Shown here piece after piece: positions 55,614-64,000 of a stretch of DNA of 64,000 nt. How positions within the stretch are numbered: the first letter of the stretch is position 1; every line of letters begins with the position of its first letter. A program made the translations under genes and the position numbers. Under the pieces are notes generated by a model. The model worked only from the letters and a program-made list of their open reading frames with translations, was not told where the DNA came from and did no database searches. The stretch comes from Eupeodes corollae (taxonomy: Eukaryota > Arthropoda > Insecta > Diptera > Syrphidae), in the NCBI RefSeq assembly GCF_945859685.1, contig NC_079148.1, forward strand, positions 6,510,001 to 6,574,000, read 5' to 3'.

Positions 55614-58312
55614 AGTTGGCTGTCAAATTACTTGGTGAAAAAGAGGTAAACGGCAATAATGGTGGATCCGTGTTCAAATAGGGGTCAAAATGATTTTTTA
55701 GAAAAGAAGCTGCAGAACCTTAAATTTGCTGTTTGGGGCCAGTTATAGCTATCATTGGTTTTCATCATTGAAATCAATCATTATAATTTTGTTTGTAAAA
55801 AAAAAATCTGCCATTGGAATTCTGTGAAATTAGAACACAAATCAGTGGAACAATTCGTTTCACTTTTGAACATAAAATTATCAGCTGTTTCTAGAAAATG
55901 AATTTCAGTCCGGAAAAAAAGAAAAATACGTTTTTAGAGAAAAATATGTGCGCAATTACACTTTTTTCTCGAAAAAATTTCTTTGTGTGATTTCCTATCA
56001 ATCAGTATATAATTTTCAGATCTAATCAAAAGGAAACACCGTCAAATATCGATCCGAAAAATGTTCCCGATCGATTTCAATGATAGCTATAACTGGCCCC
56101 TTAAAAACTCTGACGAAAAAGAATCAATTGGTATTGGTTTTGAACCTCAGTTGAGGAAATGTCTGCAAGTCCCCACAAACCAAGCCCATCTCTATTTGAT
56201 CTTTCTCTTATCAAACCTTTTGATAATTACGGAACTACTGCCCTGCCCTGCCTTGATACTTGGTCCTACTTTGATTTTCCTTCTTTAAAACTTCATAACC
56301 TTAACTACACATTTTCTCTTTTTGAATCTGTTTTGGGTGTCAATCTATAGATACGGCTACTATTTACGAGATGTGGTTTTGTCCACATTTCCCGCCCATA
56401 AAATTGTTCAATATTGTCACGTGTTTCGCAGAGCTGCTCACGTTCCGTGCACCTGATGTACCTATACACTATTCAACAAACAAACTACACAATGTACAAG
56501 CCGATAGGGTTAGGTTAGCCAGAGCTCCTTTTTGGGTTCTGGGCTTATCCAAATCCGTCGTCGCCTTTGCCACCGGAATATACAATAACGATAGCTCTGC
56601 TGAGGCTGTGCTCCTACGACTACGGAGGATTGCAGCACAAAGACGACACCAAAACGATGATGATGACACAAAAAAGGAACCGCATTGATTTTCCACCTTG
56701 GGTCTTTGTTATTTTCTCCTCAATCTTTTTCTTCTTTTTTCCCGTTGTTGTTGTCATCGTCGACGTCGTCGTCGTCCGGCCTTGTTGAGGAACACACAAA
56801 AAACACCTTCAACCAATTCTAGGTGTTCCGGTCGGGAATCCAACGATGAAAAAGTGGATTTCTGTCACTCGGAATAGCGGCGATGGCGGTGGCGGTGGCG
56901 TTGGCAGTGCCGAGAGATATCTTATGACTACATCTTGATATAGGAAATCGGGGATACGCTTTGTGGTCGCGCGTCCAATTCGTTTTCCTGCGCGGTTTCC
57001 TCTGGATTCAGGAGGAACTCAACAGCTAACAGCACCGGAAAAAAAAATATAAAAACTGGATTAAATAATGATTAAGAAATGTCATGAAATGGAAAAATAA
57101 CTTTGCCGCCACCGCCATCGCCGCCGCTTTTGGGCCGCTAGGTAAGGAACGTACGCAACTGAGGGGGATCCTCTCCCCTCAGTTATTCTGATGCAGGAAG
57201 CAAAAAAGCCTCAAGCCAAACCAATTTTGTTTATCTGTGGCATGGCAGTTCGCTCGCTTGACGATGAAGCTCCTTGGAGCTCCATGTTCGCTCAAACGAA
57301 CGTTGCGAATGTGCGTTCGCGTTGTGCGTCCCGTTTCCTGATTGCTACGTTTTTTTGTTGTTATATGTTTGCGCAGTTTTTGCCATTGTTTTTTTCCTGT
57401 CAACGGGCTATAATTTCATTTTATGTGAATTATTTTTTAATGCGGGACGGAAGACGGGAGATGGGACTCCGCCTCGAATATAATTCTGGGATGATGGACA
57501 GACTGGGTGATGAGAAGAATCCTTATTTTGTTGTTATTATTATTATTTTTTCATATGATGGAGATTGACTCTGGGGGACTCTGGATGTGGGCTGGAGATG
57601 GAGATGGAGATGGGACACAGGAATGGGTTTTTGAGCATTCACTTGGATTATGGTGAAATGGAGAATTCATAGTTGTTGTTGTTGTTTTTGTCTTTGTTTT
57701 TGTTGATGCCATTATTTCCGAACATTAAATATAATCGGCGAACGCAATGTGGGAAATTTATGGTTTGAATTAAGGCTTCATTCAATTCATTGGTCTTTCG
57801 TCATCGTGCGTCGCGTCGGTCGGTGGGTCGGTGATGGTTGAGAAGCTTTTTGACTGACGGGTGCTGTGTAGATATATGAGTAGGGTATAGGAGAGTATTA
57901 TAGGGCTTTGATAGGTTATTCTCGTTATGGTTTGGGGATCATCAAGTTGTTTGAAGTTAAGCATCATCACAATTTGATGGCAGCGAAAGGGATTATAAAA
58001 TGCCATGACAAGTATCTCATTGAGTGAAGCTTTAAAATGAATTAATTTAAGAAAGACCGGAAAATTTTCAAAACGGGTAGGAAATTATTGGGTTTTGTAA
58101 TTTTTGATGAAAGTATTATCAAATGTTCTCGAAATAAATCGCTTGGGTTCATGAAGAACAAAGCTTTCACTCAGCCAACAAATTTGGCACTTGTAATTCA
58201 CGCCAAAAAACTCTTTTTGAGTTTCTAAGTTAAGACTCCAAAAAATGTCCAATTGCGTAATTGGGAAGGGTTGGAAATATTTAGAAGATTTAGAAGTCTA
58301 TGTATATTAAGC
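55614..58312. other. no recognisable gene; complex single-copy DNA at 56370-57850
   Basis: 56370-57850 has a higher GC content with GTCGTCGTC (56755-56775), GCGGCGATGGCGGTGGCGGT (56876-56895) and GCCGCCACCGCCATCGCCGC (57104-57123) runs. Open frames on both strands (up to 125 residues) show no domain. This resembles intronic or upstream DNA of a fly developmental gene, but that is only an impression. Confidence 0.45.
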
Positions 58313-58555
58313 TTAGTAGTGCAGTGATGTCTAGTGCTTAGAAGTGTCACACTAGCGGTATTGGGTGGAATCCCTTTTTTTTGTGAGGAATAGACAAATT
58401 CTACTTGCCTTGAAAAGTGCTTTCTCGAATCAGTCTTTCGAAATCGGTTTTAAACTGTAGGTCCCCTCTATTCCTGAAAACATTACTCGCATACAGGAAT
58501 GGTTGAGAGTTGTAGGTTACTTGGCCCTAAGTTTTCACGGGATTGTTGCGAGACC
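58313..58555 (+). mobile_element. SINE copy 7, decayed
   Basis: Head badly diverged (GATGTCTAGTGCTTAGAAGT). The body is recognisable from GTGAGGAATAGACAAATTCT through AAAAGTGCTTTCTCGAATCA, GTAGGTCCCCTCTATTCCTG and GCATACAGGAATGGTTGAGA to a GATTGTTGCGAGACC end. Confidence 0.8.
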
Positions 58556-58729
58556 TTATTTATTTTATTTCTATATCAAGACTCATGAATAGTTCTAAGA
58601 CTACGAGGCACACAAAGAATGCAAAAGAACATACCTGGGTCTTATAACTCAGAAAAGAATTGGTATACGTTTCTGTTCCCTTCACTAAGTACCGAATATG
58701 ACCACTTGATTATAATAGCGTTTTTTTTA

Positions 58730-59110
58730 CCAGTACTAATAGCAAGAAGCTTTTTTTGGAAAAATCAAATCAAAAATCAAGAAGTTACAAGATTGACATC
58801 TACGATTACACCAAGAGTTCGTTTGCCGATCACGTTAAAACTATTTGCATCTTGCAATTCATATGAAACTCTTGAGCTTTTGACTCATGTTTCATAAAAA
58901 ACAATGAGGAAATTTTTACGGGAAGTTGAAGCTTTTATTATTTGATAGAAACCAAACCCTGAATATAAATAGAAAAAATTTGTACTGACTTCGAACATTT
59001 TTGGAAATGTCCACAGAACTTTGAATCAGTTGATGACAAACACATAGAAGAAATGGTTTTTAGTACTATGAAAAATTGCAGCTTCTATCAATCTTTGATG
59101 AATGAGAAAC
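58730..59110 (+). pseudogene. PIF/Harbinger transposase relic
   Basis: Across a stop, ITPRVRLPITLKLFASCNSY and ETLELLTHVS (about 58804-58893), then KTMRKFLREVEAFII, match the N-terminal helical region of HARBI1-like nucleases (R-L-x-I-T-L-x-F-L-A-x-x-x-S-Y pattern). FWKCPQNFESVDDKHIE (about 59000-59052) matches the block with the first catalytic Asp (usually VDGKH). Later blocks are not readable. The protein would be a DDE nuclease acting with a Myb-like partner. No terminal repeats were assigned to this relic. Confidence 0.65.
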
Positions 59111-59593
59111 TAAACATATTTCAATCAAGCCATTTAAAGGGACAAGAAAAGGAAATTTCTTACTTTTCTATCTTTGGTAACATGTTTAGACCTGATATTA
59201 ATTTCTTCATATTAATTTCTTGAAGGCCTACAATAGAAATTGAAACGTTTCAACTGCTCAAAAAGTCTTTAACTACTGTTTGGTAAGGGCTCGATTGACA
59301 GTTTGAAATTGCTTTTTGGAGGCTAGTTGATGCACTTTTCCGAGTTTTCCATAGTAAGATTGAAATATCTTTAGAAGCGTTATGCATTTTGCACAATTAT
59401 CTCTCTCAAAAAGTAGTGCTTCACAAAACCAAACGAAAAGTCAAGTCGATAGTGCTTCTGAAAACAGTAACTCCTTTAGCAACACAAGACCAATGTAGGT
59501 AGATGTTACATTTCCGTGGAATAATTTAGAAGTATAGACAAAACATACATTTAAAATTTGCTCTTAAAAGCTGATGATGCATTTTGTCCATAT

Positions 59594-59850
59594 TTACGAT
59601 AGCTTGTAGCCCAAAATCAACACTAAACAGTAACTTTTTGAGGTTGGGTTATAACCTGGTGAACCTCGCTTCGGTTTGGTGTCGTCCCATATTCGGACAT
59701 TTTGCGAACAAACGGCGGCGTTGAGCTCCTGGATAAGTTTCATCTTGTCCGAGTGTTGATCCAAGTCCCGACGCAAAATTTGTGAAATTGAAGTCTGCGA
59801 AAGGCCGAGATCTTGTGCATGGCGAGAAAACTGGGCGCTAAACTTTGAAG
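59594..59850 (-). mobile_element. mariner transposase relic with internal deletion
   Basis: The minus strand reads SRHAQDLGLSQTSISQILRR (helix-turn-helix region), a short KMKLIQELNAA segment, then jumps to QNVRIWDDTKPKRGSPGY, a block that in family members lies about 30-40 residues further on, after FSDEAHFW. The jump has therefore removed the first catalytic Asp. No ends identified. Confidence 0.75.
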
Positions 59851-60724
59851 AGTTGAATGTGAAGGGCCACCACGTGTACCTCAAAATGGAAGCAATGCGC
59901 ACAACGTTTGCGTTAGCAAACACTCATTTCGATAATAAAATTTTATCATTTGAACGTACTGTTCAATCGTGTTACTTGCCACGAAGATTTGACATAAACA
60001 ACGGAGTAATAAACAAAAGATTTGACAGATGTCACCAAAACATAATGGCCGCCATCTACCCAAGCAAAAAAACATATAATATTACCTGGGATAAAAGCAA
60101 CGCCACGGTTTTTCCAAAAAATGTTCAAATAATTGACTCCTCTGATGTTTCTATTGTCGCATGCTTCAATATTACTTCAATAGCTTGAAATCTGGAGACA
60201 ACGACGTTCAAAGATACACGTTTTTTTGGAAGGATGACTGGGCAACTATTGATGCCGATAGAGATGCAGAGTTAAACGAAGTGTAATGGTTGGCGATGGA
60301 ATTTGAGGAAGTAGCACAATACTCTCCAAAGATCCATCGAGTACACACGACTGGACATCTTCCGTTTTTTCATTTCCGTTTTTAACATACAAATCTTAAG
60401 CGAATAAATTAGTTACATACGTACATGAATACTGGCCCTAAGCCGACAAGGTTTTTCTAAGAACAATTATCGAAAATAAATTAGAACTATTAATGGAACT
60501 CGTTGAAGTTCCAGAAGTTTTAGAACTTTCCACTGTTTTTTGTCAGAAACGTAAGCGTTTCCTAATTTTTCATTTCACGTATGCTGCTTCCATATTCCTT
60601 TGATAGTTATGTATGTCCATGCATTTTTATTTAAATCGAGTATTTTATATTTTTGGCTTCTTAAGTTCTGAAGGCTTTCAAATTGGGAATAACTATTGAT
60701 AAGTTTAACCCATTCTGCCTTATA
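59851..60724. other. no recognisable gene
   Basis: An open frame of 111 residues on the plus strand (59853-60188) has no motif I recognise and begins in the decayed N-terminal region of the mariner relic. The rest is AT-rich. Confidence 0.45.
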
Positions 60725-61002
60725 GGCTCTTCACACCAAGTTCAAAACCCGGTTTTCGCAAAATTATCGGTTTTCGCCGAAAACCTACATCGAAAACTCA
60801 AGTTTTCTAATACATTTTTGGTAAACAACAAGTTTACGTAAACCAAAAGTTTTATGTAAAACCTCTAGAAAACTAGTAGCAATTCAAAGTTGAACGAAAC
60901 AAACAAACCTTTCGAAACATTCAGCGATCAAATTAATGTAAGCAAAACAGCTGATGGCTGCTGTCAAAACAAATACTTCATTTTGAAATAAATTTGGTAG
61001 TG

Positions 61003-61067
61003 GTAAGTAAAATTATTTACACAATTTCCTTACAAAATAATAATTATTGCCTTTTGTTTATTTACAG
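61003..61067 (+). other. probable 65-bp intron
   Basis: Donor G|GTAAGT at 61003 and acceptor TTTATTTACAG ending at 61067, with a T-rich tract before it. The size is typical for flies. ATG follows at 61071. Its presence means that the HPF1-like segment came from genomic DNA, not from a spliced mRNA. Confidence 0.65.
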
Positions 61068-61148
61068 AATATGAAAGAGAAAAAAAAGCAAAACAAAAGA
61101 AACTTTAGGGGAGCTGCGTGGCAACAAAAAAAACGTCAAGAATAAAAG

Positions 61149-61740
61149 CCCGGTGACTATTTGCGGCACTGGCGGTAATTTTATGATCCTCCAGAGTTTC
61201 AAACGCTCTTTGTTAAGCGAGAAACCGGAATTCACTATGGCTACTGGTGTGACGACCCTAAGGACGAGGAAGACTTGCTCATAGTTCCTAATGTTGTTTC
61301 CAAGGAATGCGTCTTCGAACTCGTTGCCACAAGTATATTAGACGCTTTAGCTTACTACCTTAAGAAAGACTTTGCGGTCACGGAATAAGTATAAAAGAAA
61401 ATTTCTGGCTGGTGGAGGATAAGTCACAGCGGGCTAGGATAATTTGCGCCAAAACGTTCCACAATGTGGAACCGTTGTTCCAGTCAATAAAACCACAACA
61501 GTCGGCTATCGCAACTTGATGAACAGCCTGCCAACATCAAGAAGATCCTCAGTGCGTTGGAAAAACCAAGCCAGTCCTCAAAGGAAGAAGCCAAAGAGAT
61601 AGTCATGGAGAAATTGGATGAGTGTGATTTTGGTACGAATCTCCTCCGGCCAGAAGAACCTACACGAAATCGTTCAGAATCTTCTCAACCCCTGCTATAA
61701 GTTGCTAAGACGGCCACAACATATGGTTCATGTCGTGAGC
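61149..61740 (+). pseudogene. HPF1: HPF1 (histone PARylation factor 1) pseudogene
   Basis: HPF1 binds PARP1/2 in the nucleus and completes their active site, directing ADP-ribosylation to serine. Four collinear blocks match my recollection of the family. First, DYLRHWR, a stop, then FYDPPEFQT, HYGYWCDDPKD and an 80-codon frame to 61388. Second, AKTFHNV, a frameshift, then VVPVNKTTTVGYRNL (61448-61518). Third, NIKKILSALE... to MEKLDECDFG (61515-61635), where DE corresponds to the Asp-Glu pair that includes the catalytic Glu of human HPF1. Fourth, LHEIVQNLLNPCYKLLRR (about 61661-61714). A stop at 61176-61178, a stop at 61386-61388 and at least three frameshifts rule out a working protein. The N-terminal part before DYL is not recognisable beyond a Lys-rich stretch after the intron. 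Confidence 0.82.
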
Positions 61741-61896
61741 CCATTCCACCCATAGCGAGAACTTTTGAAACTCTTTTTATGGACCAGCTAGTGTTACATT
61801 AAATTTAATTTGAATTGGTTAGAATTCATTTTATTTTCACACATAATTTGGGAAGAACAAAACTTTTTACTCGCAAACTTTTCCATTAATACAAAA

Positions 61897-61912
61897 TTTG
61901 ACAAATGTCAAA
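61897..61912. promoter_or_regulatory. TTTGACA-NN-TGTCAAA palindrome
   Basis: TTTGACAAATGTCAAA lies inside the right part of the HPF1-carrying element, about 90 bp from its end. It shares its 7-base arms with the palindromes at 44437 and 51545. Confidence 0.4.
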
Positions 61913-62001
61913 TAAAAACGTGTAAATGTTCGGTATGAACGATTTCCGGGGTTTCTAAAACTTTTTGCCGAAAACCCGGTTTTGAGTTTGGTGTGAAAAG
62001 C

Positions 62002-64000
62002 AAAAAACGTACATTTAAGTTGATTATTTCATATGGCTTACACGCTAGTTACATCATAGGTCCACATTTTTTTAAAAATAAATATCGAGGGCTATCGAAC
62101 CACGCCTACAAATTTCTTATTATCAAAAATTAATCAGATATATGACATTTGATTCCAACGAGACGTCACAGTTTACGTCATTGGTTTTATTCGAATGTCA
62201 AATAAAAGTAATGGAATTAAGAACTATTACCTTAAAAAAAATATATCAGGTGACGCTTGAAGTGTCAGCTGTCAAATTTAAACCTTTTGAAATGACAATC
62301 AATTCGGTTCGTAGTCCTTATGGAAAATATATTCGCAGCATTCTTTTTTAATTTGCTTTTTATGAACACATGAAATGTGGAAATTTCAAAGTTCAACCAT
62401 ACAATTCAAGGACATTCATAAAATACGTCATAAAAACAACACACAAATTTAATTGCAACCAAGCATGACAATTTAACCACAAATTTAACCAAACACAATC
62501 GCATACACACTCTGATCAGTGGTACATAATTTTTCAAGACTCCTAAGTCCTAACTCCTGCTTGTTCTAAGCCCACATCTGGTGGTACCTCTCTCATGCAT
62601 CAGGCGCACTAAAATGCTTGAACCATTTATTTTTGATCCCACTACCACCCAAAAAACAAAAAAGACAGGAAAACACCACCATGAAACCCAATATCTCAAA
62701 GAGCCCCACGGGCGGTCACGCCACGCCAGATCCAGAACAGAAAATAAACTCTGTGAGTGCGAGCATACACCATCGCACGAGCACGACATGTGCAACATAA
62801 TTTACCGCAAACATGACGGATCGGTAGACAGGCCTGAACCGAAGACCGAACCGAACTGAACTGAACCAAACCGGGCCATAGACCAGGGCTTGGACCGGAC
62901 GAACTGCGAAAACCACCGTAATTAATTAAATGCAATATTTATGGCTACCCATGCAAAATGTCATTTTTGTCCCTGTCCCGTTCCCATTCCCGATCCTGAT
63001 CCCACCAACTCCCCAAATCAAAACCGGCCATTACACCCATTCTATACGCGATACCTGATACTCCTCTGCTCCATGAATCCGAAAGCGCCCACAGGAAGCA
63101 ACTGCGACAAACTGGAACATTATGTGTCCTCTTGCTTCCATGTCCATGACTGCTGCGACATGACTTCCACGTACGACAATCATAAACCACGTGTACAATG
63201 TCGCAAAATGTCCACCGCATTTCTCTTCATGTAATGTGTACAACGCAACTGTTGGATGTAAGTTGCTATACGATATGGTGGAACAACTTCAGCTTCAAAC
63301 TACTAGAATGTCGTATCATCGGAACCACTAGAAGATGCATAAAGGAGCCTGTGTTTGTGTGTCTTGTTACTTTTGCACAAAAAGAAAATATAGACAATCT
63401 AGAAACAATCGGATTTTACGAGAACTTCCCCCAAAAACCCATCGCTTTCAACTTCTCGCCACCACCACTAGCGCAGCGCCACCACCCACAGCAGCCGCCA
63501 TGTTGTTGTTGACGAAATGAATGGAAATCCGTTTCCGGAATTTATGGTGAGTGGACATCGGAGGTCACATCCGGTGATGCGTTTTCGTATGGAATGCGTT
63601 CATCCCAACCCAACCAATTGACCATCGAGTCCATTAAGGGTTGTTTCCTTGTTTGTTCGATAATGGCAAGCGCTGCCGCCGCCGCGCCGGAGGGAATACG
63701 CAAGGAGGTTATAATGAAAGACAGCGCCCTCTATAAATGTTCATATCTATGTATATCTGCACTATACGCACATAAAACTGTTTACGGAAACAGTTTCCCA
63801 TGTTAAAAAAATAAAAGATTCCTCAGTTGTGTGTTGAGTGGATATTTATGTTTTCTAGACTTGCAATGTTTCCGCTGGGACTGGAACCGAGAACTTTTCT
63901 TTATACAAAGAAATACGGGAAAGAAGTTAAGCTATATGTGAAGTGTATATCAAGTTGTTAAAAGTGCGAGCTCTTTCGATTTTATGAGCGAATACACTCA
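62002..64000. other. no recognisable gene; complex DNA at 62560-63750
   Basis: 62560-63750 is richer in GC, with overlapping open frames on both strands (60-104 residues) and no domain recognised. It includes an A/C-rich CCACCACTAGCGCAGCGCCA segment near 63461-63480 and a GCCGCCGCCGCGCCGG run near 63675-63691. TGTCA/TGACA words are common at 62148-62275. Host exons cannot be excluded, but none can be supported. Confidence 0.45.

Larger units (their letters stand above)
60725..62001 (+). mobile_element. inverted-repeat DNA transposon carrying an HPF1 pseudogene
   Basis: The left end GGCTCTTCACACCAAGTTCA continues as AAACCCGGTTTTCGCAAAA. The right end, as reverse complement, reads GCTTTTCACACCAAACTCAA then AACCGGGTTTTCGGCAAAA. 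That is about 38 bp of imperfect inverted repeat starting like Harbinger-type ends (compare GGCTCGTTTCACAC at 47972). The length is 1277 bp. Inside are about 250 bp of non-coding DNA, a 65-bp intron-like segment and HPF1-like coding pieces, but no transposase. A target duplication was not identified, so the outer edges may have decayed. A palindrome GGTTTTCGCCGAAAACC sits at 60769-60785. Confidence 0.7.

Noticed and set aside
59853..60188. Novel 111-residue protein
   Set aside because: It begins in the antisense of a mariner relic and shows no recognisable motif or gene context.
62581..63512. Conserved multi-exon gene near the right end
   Set aside because: Several overlapping frames on both strands, none with a domain or convincing splice sites.
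1..64000. Integrated virus or bacterial transfer
   Set aside because: RT motifs are of the non-LTR type; no protease, integrase or envelope-like sequences, LTR pairs or bacterial-style gene clusters were seen.

Overview
The window is eukaryotic, almost certainly insect and probably a fly (Diptera). It is AT-rich, dense in relics of jockey-type and other APE-type non-LTR retrotransposons, Tc1/mariner, piggyBac, hAT and PIF/Harbinger elements, and tRNA-derived SINEs, and it holds one short intron of fly-like size (65 bp). I found no intact protein-coding host gene. Every protein-like stretch I recognise is a broken transposon gene, except one: a decayed copy of a host gene for HPF1 (histone PARylation factor 1) lying between inverted repeats near the right end. 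Nothing looks bacterial: there are no operons, CRISPR arrays or prokaryotic promoters. Layout, left to right. 1-3000: a mariner end cut by a 200-base gap, a reverse-strand LINE relic, then a mariner element whose transposase is split by a LINE 3' end with a poly-A tail. 5200-9570: several LINE relics, a SINE in a LINE tail, and a second SINE split by a LINE with a 13-bp target-site duplication. 12.2 kb: a small MITE. 14-18.7 kb: RT relics, a long copy of a LINE family ending in (TAAG)n, a SINE and a mariner relic. 20.5-26.9 kb: more LINE copies, one split by a hAT element with a perfect 8-bp duplication, a piggyBac-like relic, and a 5'-truncated LINE with a 15-bp duplication. 29.9-35.9 kb: SINEs, LINE relics, a MITE and an old tandem duplication. 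36.1-36.9 kb: AT-rich satellite-like repeats. 38.5-42.7 kb: a LINE split by a 2.7-kb piggyBac element. 44.8-55.6 kb: mariner relics, LINE copies, a Harbinger-like MITE, a SINE and short tandem repeats. 58.3-62.0 kb: a SINE, a Harbinger transposase relic, a mariner relic and the HPF1-carrying element. The rest is single-copy-looking intergenic or intronic DNA. How the parts relate: the (TAAG)n LINE family has at least six copies in two subfamilies. Its 3' tail resembles the 3' end of the SINE family (seven loci), suggesting that the SINE is mobilised by this LINE. Target-site duplications and nesting give a relative order of insertion at several loci. The most unusual object is the inverted-repeat element at about 60725-62001 carrying an HPF1 pseudogene with a retained intron, which looks like DNA-level gene capture by a transposon. 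All family calls come from reading translations and repeat ends by eye; no database search was run.
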